Shown piece by piece: positions 33,945-41,923 of a stretch of 64,000 bases of DNA. The first letter of the stretch is position 1, and every line of letters starts with the position of its first letter. Origin of the DNA: Paenibacillus polymyxa M1 (GTDB lineage Bacteria; Bacillota; Bacilli; Paenibacillales; Paenibacillaceae); NCBI RefSeq assembly GCF_000237325.1, contig NC_017542.1, positions 4,604,001-4,668,000 of the forward strand, read 5' to 3'. The notes beneath the pieces are model-generated. The model was not told where the DNA came from and searched no databases. It saw nothing but the letters and a program-made list of their open reading frames with translations. The position numbers and the translations under genes were made by a program.

Positions 33945-34199
33945 ATGTTTCACCCTTTCTTTGTTCGTAATCTTCTCCCTGCTGTTCCTCTCCCCCAAAA
34001 TGTTGCATGAGAAGCAGTCAGTAGCGAAGCGAGAGATTTGAAGCTGGAGAAGCGCCAGCGTTCGGAAGCTCAAAGCCTTCGCGAAGCGGTCTCCTCGCAC
34101 TTCATGCTACACTTTTAAATTCTAATGATAATCCCCCACATATAGCTTCAGCTTAACATCACTTAAATAGAAGCTTAAAATATTGTGTCTAAAATATGA
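33945..34199. other. Intergenic stretch with a structured 107-base element
   Basis: No gene between the ABC ATPase and the glycosyltransferase remnant. A GC-rich folded element at 34004-34110 stands out from its AT-rich flanks and is listed separately. Confidence 0.5.
34004..34110. repeat. Candidate small palindromic (MITE/BOX-like) or structured RNA element
   Basis: The element begins GCATGAGAAG and ends CTTCATGC, near-perfect terminal inverted repeats. Inside are GTAGCGAAGCGAGAG, a CTGG...CCAG hairpin within a bulged stem TTTGAAGCT/AGCTCAAA, and the palindrome TTCGCGAA. It has no coding capacity and contrasts in base composition with both sides. A mobile intergenic repeat or a folded RNA are the two readings; I found no second copy in the window. 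Confidence 0.4.
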
Positions 34200-34548
34200 A
34201 CATAAAACACCACATCTACTATCATTACGTCTACCGTTGGGTACGCCCGGTTCATAAGGTATTGAATATTTTGTGGAAGGTGAAGAACACAGCATCCGAT
34301 TAGACCAGCTCCGCTTGTATCATGCCCGTTGGGACGAGTGCATCGCTACGCTGCAACAGCATCTTGCCATGCCGCAGGCGCGCTGGGCCGATAAACGCAG
34401 TGCACTATATGGTCTTGGAGCCCTCGCTTGCTACGAGTTGGGTCTAATGCACAAAGCATGTGAGTTTGCGAAAGAAGCAACAGAGCGCTCCCCGGAAGAT
34501 TCTCGCCTCAGCCATAATTATGCGCTGATTCGAGCCAGGCTTCCGTAG
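34200..34548 (+). pseudogene. Remnant of a TPR-containing GT2 glycosyltransferase (3' end, frameshifted)
   Basis: From 34273 an open frame of 91 residues (GTG, no Shine-Dalgarno sequence) reads as helical TPR units: LYHARWDECIATLQQHL, RSALYGLGALACYELGL, ACEFAKEATERSPED. This matches the C-terminal TPR part of SunS-like GT2-TPR proteins. Upstream, in another frame, CGTTGGGTACGCCCGGTTCA encodes RWVRPVH, which resembles the region just before the TPR in that family. The pieces fit one gene with a frameshift near 34262-34272 and a missing 5' part. Its AT-rich left end grades into noncoding sequence. Confidence 0.55.
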
Positions 34549-34620
34549 AAACCCACACCCCGTCCTGTAGGTTGAATAACTTGGTATAAGAGCTTGTGGT
34601 TGGCAAAGGAGGTTTTTGAT

Positions 34621-35694
34621 ATCAAAGTTCTATTTACTTTTTATATACCGAGCGGTGGCGTGGAAACCTTGAACCGTCAACGCTGTAGAGCGCTCATTCA
34701 GGACGGGATTGAATGTCATCTTCTCTATTATCGGCAGGGTACAGGGATGCAAAACCTGCACGGCGATATTCCGGTGTTCATGACTTCCTCTGAAGAAGAA
34801 ATTCGAAATCTGGTGGAATCTCATCGGTACGATGCAATTATTGTCTCTTCGGACTATCCTATGCTCCCCAGACTGCGAATGTTGGGCTACCAAGGGATAC
34901 TAATCTATGAATCACAGGGCTTTGGCACTCACGAAGAAGCAGCAAGGATTGTCGCAGATGCCGTTCCGTATCTTCATAACCATGCCAATGCGGTACTTCT
35001 ACCGGAGACAACTCACCTCGTACAGCTATTTTCCAGCATATGTCCATGGCTTAATCGTTTTGTATTCCCAAATGTTCTGGATACTAACGTATTTAATTAT
35101 GTACCTAACACTCCTCCGGCTAATCCGGTCATTGCATGGGTTGGGCGATTGGAGCCCAATAAAAATTGGAGGCATTTTGTCGACATCTCTTACTGGATGC
35201 TAAAAAATCGTGCCGATCTTCGGATTTGGATGTTCTATGATGACACCTTGTCTCAGCCAGAGGATAAAATACAATTCGAGGTCATGCTTGCTCAGCTTGG
35301 TATGTCTACGATTATCGAGCGTCTTAAAAGCGTACCTCATGCTAAAATGCCTTTGTATTATTCCATGATTGGCGACTCAGGCGGGTATCTGCTCTCGACT
35401 TCGCTGGTGGAAGGATTCGGCTATGCGGTAGCTGAGGCGATGGCCTGTCGTTGTCCGGTGTTAAGCTCTGATTCAGACGGGGTACGAGCATTCATTGATC
35501 ACAATGAAACCGGTAAATTTTATCAGCAGGGAGACACTTTACAGGCGGTACTGCAAGGACTGGAACTGATGAACAATGTACCTCATCGCGAATCTATCCG
35601 CCAGAAGGGGCGTACACAGATCGTTAACCTGTTGGCGCCGGATAAATATGTGCGCTCCTTCCGACAGATGATGAACTCGTTGGGGGTATGGTAA
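34621..35694 (+). CDS. GT4 family glycosyltransferase with an apparent ATC start
   Basis: A 357-residue GT-B glycosyltransferase: N-terminus KVLFTFYIPSGGVETLNRQR, donor-site region IAWVGRLEPNKNW, and SLVEGFGYAVAEAMACRCPV with the EX7E-type glutamates. A perfect AAAGGAGG (34605-34612) lies 8 bases before ATC AAA GTT, exactly where ATG is expected; no NTG stands there in frame. A TTG at 34594 is open but has no ribosome-binding site and would add nine residues that include the Shine-Dalgarno sequence itself. So initiation is at ATC, or the start is mutated. Donor and acceptor are unknown. Confidence 0.7.
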   Translation: MKVLFTFYIPSGGVETLNRQRCRALIQDGIECHLLYYRQGTGMQNLHGDIPVFMTSSEEEIRNLVESHRYDAIIVSSDYPMLPRLRMLGYQGILIYESQGFGTHEEAARIVADAVPYLHNHANAVLLPETTHLVQLFSSICPWLNRFVFPNVLDTNVFNYVPNTPPANPVIAWVGRLEPNKNWRHFVDISYWMLKNRADLRIWMFYDDTLSQPEDKIQFEVMLAQLGMSTIIERLKSVPHAKMPLYYSMIGDSGGYLLSTSLVEGFGYAVAEAMACRCPVLSSDSDGVRAFIDHNETGKFYQQGDTLQAVLQGLELMNNVPHRESIRQKGRTQIVNLLAPDKYVRSFRQMMNSLGVW

Positions 35695-35734
35695 CCTGTT
35701 ATTGTAGTACATGCTGCAAAATCTGTTTCCATAT

Positions 35735-35784
35735 TCAAAAAAGCTGACGACAACCCTATTTTTACACAGGGTTATCGTCAGCTT
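35735..35784 (-). terminator. Terminator of the broken PTS gene
   Basis: AAGCTGACGACAACCCT pairs with AGGGTTATCGTCAGCTT (17 base pairs, one wobble on the minus transcript), followed on the minus strand by TTTTTT. It may weakly serve the convergent glycosyltransferase. Confidence 0.8.
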
Positions 35785-35817
35785 GATGAGTTATCTCTCT
35801 ATTATTGTATTGGGATT

Positions 35818-37679
35818 CTATCTGATCCTCAATAAGCGATCTCCTACATGAATATCCTTAGATTCTTCAGCTAAGATATCTGTGTACACCGCAGTATTGG
35901 TTACAATAACAGAGGTGGTGAGATCATATCCTTCATCCACTATAGCTTTTGGATCAAATTCAACCAGCTTGTCCCCTTTTTGAATCGTATCTCCTTCAGA
36001 CACAAAAGAAGTGAAATGTTTTCCTTTCAAGCTGACCGTATTAATTCCAATGTGAATGAGCAGTTCAACTCCATCCTCAGAGATCAGTCCAATCGCATGT
36101 TTTGTTTTGAAAACGGTAACAACAGTTCCGTTAAAAGGTGCGTAAGCTACTCCTTCTAGGGGGATAATCGCGGCTCCCTGACCCATCGAACCACTGGAGA
36201 AAGCCTCATCTTTCATTGCGGTCAAACGAATCAATTCACCGTTTAAAGGACTGAATACCGTTTTTTCTTCCTCTTTGCTTTCATTGCCATTTTAATATCA
36301 GGCGAATGTTTTGCATTTTTATAGCCGAAAAGATAGGTCAGTATAAATCCGACTACAAAAGCTACAACCAAAGATATGATAAAGCCTATGAAGCCTGTAT
36401 CTATCCCCTTTGGATTAATGAATAAAGGTATACCAAAAATCCCGCCTGAAGCAAATCCATATGCTGTTGAGCCGAGTAAGCCCGCTACAGCTCCTCCTAT
36501 ACCCCCAGCGATCGAGGCTAAAATAAACGGTTTTTTGGTAGGTAGCGTAACTCCGTAAATAGCTGGTTCCGTAACCCCCATCAAACCCGCGATTGTGGCA
36601 GAAGTGGCAATGGGTTTTAATTTGGGGTCCCGTGATTTCAAAGCAATGGCAAAAGCCGCACCTGTTTGCGCAAACGTAGTACAGAACAGCATACCGTTAA
36701 TCGGATCAAACCCGTTCGTAACTACATTATTCAGGAGAATCGGAATGAACGCCCAATGCAAGCCGAAGATAATAATGCCCTGCCAGAACCCGGCCAGAAT
36801 GAGACCAGCTATAGCCGGACTTAACTGGTAAATCCACATGGAGCCTTTGGCTAACCCATCGCTGATTATAGTTGCTATCGGCCCGACAACCAGAAAAACA
36901 ATCGGTGATATAATGACCAAGGTCAGAAAAGGCACAATGAACATTTTAATGGAAGCAGGTGCATACTTACTTATAAATTTTTCAACCTTAGCTGCCAAGA
37001 ACGCCCCAATAATGATAGGTATAACAGAAGAAGTATAATTAATCAGAACGACAGGTATTGTCAAAAAGGACAGTGCCGTTTTATCCGTAAAGGCGGAAGT
37101 CATGGTTGGGTACACCAAGGCGGCCCCTAAAACAGCAGACAGATACGGGTTTCCTCCGAATTTTTTACCTGCTGAAAACCCTAGAATAACCGGAAAGAAA
37201 TAAAACATAGCGTCTGCTGTTGCATATAAAATTTTATACGTACCCATCTGATCAGTCATCCAGCCCAGAGATGTGCATAAGGCCAACAGTCCTTTTAAAA
37301 TCCCGACAGCGGCGAGCACGCCAACAACGGGCATAAACACACCTGAGATTACATCGACAAATCGACTGAACAGGCTCGCTTTTTCATTCTTTTGATCGTC
37401 TTCAGCAGCCTGGTCTTCAGGCTTTACTCCCATCGTATCCAAAAGAGCCTCGTATACTTTGGGAACCTCATTCCCGATCACCACCTAGAATTGGCCGCCA
37501 CTTTCCACGACGGTAATAACACCGTCAATCTGTTTGATTTTTTCTTTATCTGGCAATTGATTATCCTTCAGTTTGAATCTCAAACGAGTGACACAGTGAA
37601 TGACACTGTTCACATTTTCGTTTCCCCCCACCGATCTAAGCACTTCTTTGGCTGTCTTTTGGTAATCCATCATGATCAC
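35818..37679 (-). pseudogene. Beta-glucoside PTS permease EIIBCA, disrupted by a stop codon and a frameshift
   Basis: Reading from 37679, the EIIB domain (Cys in VIHCVTRLRFKL) ends at a TAG (37485-37487) in VVESGGQF-stop-VVIGNEV; intact relatives have Gln, so CAG became TAG in frame. The EIIC domain continues in frame to 36243 (GVFMPVVGVLAA; GITEPAIYG-like GVTEPAIYG). It then shifts frame in an A-rich run near 36258-36265. EIIA (TVFSPLNGELIRLTAM, later HIGINTVSLKG) goes on in the -1 frame to 35818. Two lesions in one gene argue for a pseudogene, though suppression or slippage is conceivable. It lies downstream of the GH140-like gene and the LacI-controlled promoter. Confidence 0.8.
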
Positions 37680-37745
37680 TCCTACTTGGATGCGTTATCT
37701 ACTTTTCTACTCCACCTGTTGCCTTACTCCTATTCTTCTCCTGTT

Positions 37746-39017
37746 TTATTTCGTTCCGATGATCACAACATCACTTTCAAAACCATGCATATCAATGACA
37801 GATTGATCAGCCTGGGCATCTACCTCCGTTTGGGCAAATCGTCTCTCCGCTAAATCAATGGTTATAAACTTGTAGTCCTGTAAATTCATACTTAGCCGCA
37901 CCTTCGTGTTAACCGGGATATACAAGACGATGGTATTCTCGTTCCCCGCAGCTCTGATCTCCTCTGTCTTGTTTAAAACAATATCCAGCGGCTTTATGCC
38001 GATCAGATTGTACATTTCAAATAAATATTTAATAAAGGAATAATCCCATGCGCCCTCAAAACGCAGTGCCGTTCTCCAATCATAGGGACTATCAAAGCCC
38101 TCTCCTTCTACAATTCCGAACTTCTTGCCTTTTTTATGCCAGCTCCAAATGCCATGCGCTCCATAGGTAATTCCCGCTCCCCCGCCTGCGAGTAGACTTT
38201 GCCATGCTGCTTTTCTGGCATCCAGTGCGGTGTATCTACCATACACATTGCGGCTGTAACTGATCTGTTCATAGCAAGGTTCTCCATTGATGACGGGACG
38301 GATCTCTGGCTTGTGGTAAAAATGCTGGGCAATCTCGTGGGCGACATGCTGAAACTGAGAATTATGTCCTGATTGATACATATAAAATCCAAGACCCTTG
38401 TGTTGCTCAAAAGCTTCAGGAATTCCCCTCAATCTTCCTTGGATATGCAGTGCAGTTAGGCTTGCCGGGCTTAATTGCTGTACCGTTTCCAGCGCCTTCA
38501 AATAGTATGCATTAGCACGTTCTGTAGGAAAATCAGTATCCCCGCTGATCAAATAAACAGGCTCGAAGCGGGAATAACGGTTTACAACATAAGTTACATA
38601 GCTTTCAACGCAATCCAGCGGCATTTTATTGCCCTTCTGGAACATTTCAGCCCATGTATCCGGTACATAATTACACCACAGAAGTACCAAGGCTGGAATA
38701 AAGCCGCGCTCTACAGCCATCTGGATCATGACTTCTGCCCGGTCAAAATAGGCCGCGTTTAATGTGTGATAGTCGAAATCTCCATTTTCCAATAATGCAA
38801 ACGGTTGTAGATTCAGGTCTGATTCGCTGGCATCCCATTGCCGGAGCATGTTGATTTGCAAAACGTTGAATCCCTGCATCTTTCGATAGTCCAGGTAATC
38901 GCTCCACTCTTCAATCGTGGCGTTGGTAAATACGCTCCAGACGGTATCTGCCAAGTAAAAGAAAGGCTTGTCCTTTTCCACAAAACTTCTTTGATTTTTA
39001 GCAATACTTAAACTCAA
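37746..39017 (-). CDS. Apiosidase-like (DUF4038/GH140-type) glycoside hydrolase
   Basis: A cytoplasmic protein of about 423 residues with a TIM-barrel beginning FFYLADTVWSVFTNATIEEW and YLDYRKMQGFNVLQINML, typical of DUF4038/GH140 enzymes. Probable active-site regions are YLISGDTDF, NGEPCYEQ and TYGAHGIWSWH. A short C-terminal beta domain follows. I prefer the TTG at 39015-39017, 8 bases after GAGAGGGTG; two upstream ATGs lack a good site. It is first in an operon with the broken PTS gene and should act on an imported, perhaps phosphorylated, glycoside. The substrate is not known. Confidence 0.8.
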   Translation of the reverse strand: MSLSIAKNQRSFVEKDKPFFYLADTVWSVFTNATIEEWSDYLDYRKMQGFNVLQINMLRQWDASESDLNLQPFALLENGDFDYHTLNAAYFDRAEVMIQMAVERGFIPALVLLWCNYVPDTWAEMFQKGNKMPLDCVESYVTYVVNRYSRFEPVYLISGDTDFPTERANAYYLKALETVQQLSPASLTALHIQGRLRGIPEAFEQHKGLGFYMYQSGHNSQFQHVAHEIAQHFYHKPEIRPVINGEPCYEQISYSRNVYGRYTALDARKAAWQSLLAGGGAGITYGAHGIWSWHKKGKKFGIVEGEGFDSPYDWRTALRFEGAWDYSFIKYLFEMYNLIGIKPLDIVLNKTEEIRAAGNENTIVLYIPVNTKVRLSMNLQDYKFITIDLAERRFAQTEVDAQADQSVIDMHGFESDVVIIGTK

Positions 39018-39092
39018 ACAAATCACCCTCTCACTCATAAACAAAACTAAACTAATGTATAATTTCATACGATATTGAATAAAATAAACTAA

Positions 39093-39141
39093 ATAAAGCG
39101 TTCACAATTGAATATTAACATTATGTATCTGAAAAGGTCAA
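39093..39141 (-). promoter_or_regulatory. Promoter and possible cre site of the GH140-PTS operon
   Basis: On the minus strand TTGACC (39136-39141) and TAATAT (39112-39117) have an 18-base spacer. Just downstream TGTGAACGCTTTAT (39093-39106) matches the CcpA cre consensus at 12 of 14 positions, suggesting catabolite repression. Confidence 0.5.
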
Positions 39142-39160
39142 CTCATTTTATGCGGCATTT

Positions 39161-39185
39161 GTTTAGTTTAATTTATAAACTAAAC
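39161..39185. promoter_or_regulatory. Palindromic operator, probably for the adjacent LacI regulator
   Basis: GTTTAGTTTA and TAAACTAAAC form a perfect 10-base inverted repeat with a 5-base spacer. Similar half-sites occur at 39044-39053, 39085-39094 and 39216-39223, covering both divergent promoters. The site lacks the central CG of ordinary LacI operators. Confidence 0.65.
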
Positions 39186-39238
39186 TTTATTATATAATCA
39201 TGATATAATTTATATAGTTTAGTCCAATGGGAGGTTCC

Positions 39239-40273
39239 ATGTTGAAAATAGATGATATTGCAAAGCTTGCCGGTGTTTCAAAATCAGCCGTCTCTTTAGC
39301 ATTTAATAACAAACCCGGTGTTAGCGAAGAAACCAAAGAGCATATTTTAAGAATTGCCCACGAGCATGGATATAGACCACGTACCATGAAGTCAAATAAG
39401 GAATTTACGAAGAGTCACCATGTCATTCGTTTTGTTGCATGCAAAAATACAGGCATCGTGACCGAGCAATACGAATCACTTCCATTTTTCAATGAATTGA
39501 TCCATCATATTACCAATCAAGTGAGAGAACATGGCAATACTTTGATTTTTTCATCATTTGATAGCCATAGCCTGGAGGCAGAGTTGTCTGCTCTGGAAAA
39601 GGACCAGCCTTCTTCAGGTATACTTCTGCTGGGCACCAATCTAACTGCCGAGATTATTCATTCCTTACAATCTATTCATTCCAATATCGTAGTTTTAGAT
39701 ACTTGCTTTGAACACGTTGATGCCAGCTTTGTATCTATTAATAACTATCTTGGAGGGTACCAGGCAGGCCAATATTTAATCCAGTCCGGTCACAGAAATA
39801 TAGGATACGTACAATCCAGTACCAGAATTCTTAACTTTACAAAACGAAAAGAGGGGTTCATGGCTGCTTTAGAGGAGCACAATCTTGCCATAGATCACGG
39901 GCTTACATTCGATATGCATCCGATGCTTGTAATGTCACAGGAATCATTTAAAACAGCTATTCATGAACTGAATGAGCTGCCTTCAGCCCTATTTTGTGAG
40001 AATGATTACATGGCAATCAGTGCTATTAAAACGTTTCAGGAAATGAACATTCGAGTGCCTGAACAAATTTCTGTCATGGGGTTTGATAATATTCATGAAG
40101 CCAAGGTCATTAGCCCGGAACTCACAACCATTCATGTGAAAAAGGATATTTTGGCCCGAACGGCTGTAAATTTGCTGATGGAAAGACTTAATCACAATCA
40201 GGAGCATCATACTCAGGTTCTCGTGAATACAGAGGTTATTGAAAGAAGGTCTTGTATAGACGCAGAATTATAA
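39239..40273 (+). CDS. LacI family transcription regulator
   Basis: A 344-residue repressor: the N-terminal HTH (KIDDIAKLAGVSKSAVSLAF, hinge RIAHEHGYRPR) and a periplasmic-binding-like sensor domain. It is divergent from the GH140-like/PTS operon and most likely controls it in response to the sugar. GGGAGG lies 4-5 bases before the ATG at 39239; the next codon, TTG, is equally possible, and the ATG at 39227 is too far upstream. The promoter overlaps the palindromic operator, so autoregulation is likely. With the PTS gene broken, the inducer may no longer enter by this route. Confidence 0.9.
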   Translation: MLKIDDIAKLAGVSKSAVSLAFNNKPGVSEETKEHILRIAHEHGYRPRTMKSNKEFTKSHHVIRFVACKNTGIVTEQYESLPFFNELIHHITNQVREHGNTLIFSSFDSHSLEAELSALEKDQPSSGILLLGTNLTAEIIHSLQSIHSNIVVLDTCFEHVDASFVSINNYLGGYQAGQYLIQSGHRNIGYVQSSTRILNFTKRKEGFMAALEEHNLAIDHGLTFDMHPMLVMSQESFKTAIHELNELPSALFCENDYMAISAIKTFQEMNIRVPEQISVMGFDNIHEAKVISPELTTIHVKKDILARTAVNLLMERLNHNQEHHTQVLVNTEVIERRSCIDAEL

Positions 40274-40284
40274 TCAAGTGAATA

Positions 40285-40314
40285 GAAAAAGGCCGCCTAT
40301 ATGGCGGCCTTTTC
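40285..40314 (+). terminator. Terminator after the LacI regulator
   Basis: AAAAAGGCCGCC/GGCGGCCTTTT with a 5-base loop; the flanking A and T runs make it usable in both directions. Confidence 0.88.
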
Positions 40315-40347
40315 CAGCATCCGATTCACATCGAACATTTCAAATGC

Positions 40348-41256
40348 TCAACACTCGTTGAAATCTTCCTCTGTCAAATCCAAATTTACGCTCGCAGCAG
40401 TTCGACTGCCGTCGGCCGCAGCAAAAATCAACTGAGAAGGCATGAAGTACGAAGAATCCCCGGCAGCATATACACCAGGTATGGAGGTTCTCCCCGCTCC
40501 ATCCGTTTGGATCCCGCCCGACTCTGTCCTTTCACAGCCCAAATCTCCTCCAAACGGTGTACTTTGTACAAATCGGGGGGTCACAAAGCCGCCGACTCTC
40601 GGGACTTGAGTGCCGTCCGTAAAGGACGCATACTCCAGCTGCCCGTGGTGACCGATGAACGCTGCAACAGGCTGCTCCATGACCACGACTCCTTTAGATT
40701 GAAGTCGTTCTTTTTGCTCGTCCGACAAGAATGCCTGACCGTTCGTGCAGACAAGCAAATCCTTACTCCAGTTCAGGAGCAGTTTGGCTGTATGATATAT
40801 AGCTGGCGACTCAGAGACGAGGACAAGCGGTTGATCCCGTAGCTCCCAGCCATCGCAATAAGGGCAATTAAACAAACTTTTCCCGTAAAACGTATAAAAA
40901 CCTTCGATCTCAGGGAATACCTCCTTTACGCCCGTCGCCAGTATCAATTTTCGCGCTTGAATACGAAGGCCTGAAGAATCAAACACCTCGAATATGGATT
41001 CTTTTTTCGTAACCGAAATAACCTCGGTTGGCAGATGATGGACAGACGGATAACGTAGTACTTCCTCATAAGCTACACGGCGGAACTCGGCCGGCGTTAC
41101 GCCGTCTCTCGTAATGAAACCGTGCGACGCATGCGTAACCGCATTTCTGGGTCGGTTATTATCGATCAAAGCCACACTTCTCCTTGCCCTGCCAAGCACA
41201 AGGGCTGCATTCAATCCGGCGGGCCCTCCGCCAATAATAGCGCAATCGTACAACAT
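40348..41256 (-). CDS. Thioredoxin reductase-like FAD oxidoreductase
   Basis: A 302-residue flavoprotein disulfide reductase. FAD site: CAIIGGGPAGLNAALVLGRA; redox cysteines Cys131 and Cys134 in NCPYCDGWE; second FAD motif PGVYAAGDSSY. The NAD(P)H region is less typical than in TrxB. Relatives of this kind sit beside Rrf2 regulators and act in redox or nitrosative stress. AAAGGAG precedes the ATG. The Rrf2 gene lies 110 bases upstream in the same direction, with a shared sequence before both. Confidence 0.85.
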   Translation of the reverse strand: MLYDCAIIGGGPAGLNAALVLGRARRSVALIDNNRPRNAVTHASHGFITRDGVTPAEFRRVAYEEVLRYPSVHHLPTEVISVTKKESIFEVFDSSGLRIQARKLILATGVKEVFPEIEGFYTFYGKSLFNCPYCDGWELRDQPLVLVSESPAIYHTAKLLLNWSKDLLVCTNGQAFLSDEQKERLQSKGVVVMEQPVAAFIGHHGQLEYASFTDGTQVPRVGGFVTPRFVQSTPFGGDLGCERTESGGIQTDGAGRTSIPGVYAAGDSSYFMPSQLIFAAADGSRTAASVNLDLTEEDFNEC

Positions 41257-41294
41257 ACATTCAGCTCCTTTTCAAGGATATTAAAGACTCTTTA

Positions 41295-41305
41295 TATCTA
41301 TAATA
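41295..41305 (-). promoter_or_regulatory. Shared TATCTATAATA element before the reductase gene
   Basis: The same 11-mer occurs at 41793-41803 before the Rrf2 gene. Read on the minus strand (TATTATAGATA) it could contain the -10 box or an Rrf2 binding site. Confidence 0.4.
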
Positions 41306-41366
41306 AAAACAAAAAAACACTTCATATCACTGACAACCACCCTCTTTCTATATCTAGCCGTTACCT

Positions 41367-41765
41367 TTATATTTGCGCTTGCTTTTGCGCCAAATCGACC
41401 AATTTTGTATTTTTAAGATGGCTCTCCATTTTCTCCTCCGCTTCCCTCATTACAGCTTGAATCAGACATTCTGATCCATGGACAAAATCACATTCAAACA
41501 AAGAATTCGTCCCTTCAATCGCATGAATGATATCCAAAAAGGTAATATCGTCTTTATTGCGGGATAAGCGATAGCCTCCATTGGCTCCAGAGACCGATTC
41601 GATCATCCCCGCCTTCACAAGCCTCGTCAAAATTTTTGAAAGATACGTAGGTGAGACTTGTTGCGCTTCGGCCAATTGCTGAACACCTATAGGCTTCACC
41701 GACGAATCCGTAACAAGCATAAGCATGGTATGCAGAGCATAATTGGTTGCTTTGGTAAATTTCAT
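41367..41765 (-). CDS. Rrf2 family transcription regulator
   Basis: A 132-residue winged-helix regulator with ATNYALHTMLML, VQQLAEAQQVSPTYLSKILTRLVKAG (recognition helix) and SGANGGYRLSR (wing). Only two cysteines, Cys92 and Cys100, stand in the ligand region where iron-sulfur Rrf2 proteins have three; it may be a thiol sensor or bind a cluster with another ligand. GAGGTG precedes the ATG. It likely controls itself and the reductase gene downstream through the shared 11-mer. Confidence 0.9.
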   Translation of the reverse strand: MKFTKATNYALHTMLMLVTDSSVKPIGVQQLAEAQQVSPTYLSKILTRLVKAGMIESVSGANGGYRLSRNKDDITFLDIIHAIEGTNSLFECDFVHGSECLIQAVMREAEEKMESHLKNTKLVDLAQKQAQI

Positions 41766-41792
41766 AACTACACCTCAATCACAGACTTATTG

Positions 41793-41803
41793 TATCTATA
41801 ATA
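41793..41803 (-). promoter_or_regulatory. Shared TATCTATAATA element before the Rrf2 gene
   Basis: Identical to the element at 41295-41305, followed here by TC so that GATATTATAGATA is read on the minus strand. It lies 28 bases before the Rrf2 start codon. Confidence 0.4.
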
Positions 41804-41923
41804 TCTTTGAATATACTGGGGTGTCAAGATCATAGGTGATTTGTGCTGTGGTTAGTTCTTCTTTTGGTTACGCTCTAAGCATTGTATACTGTTCATCAGA
41901 ACAGCTCAGAAAGGGGGTTCGTT

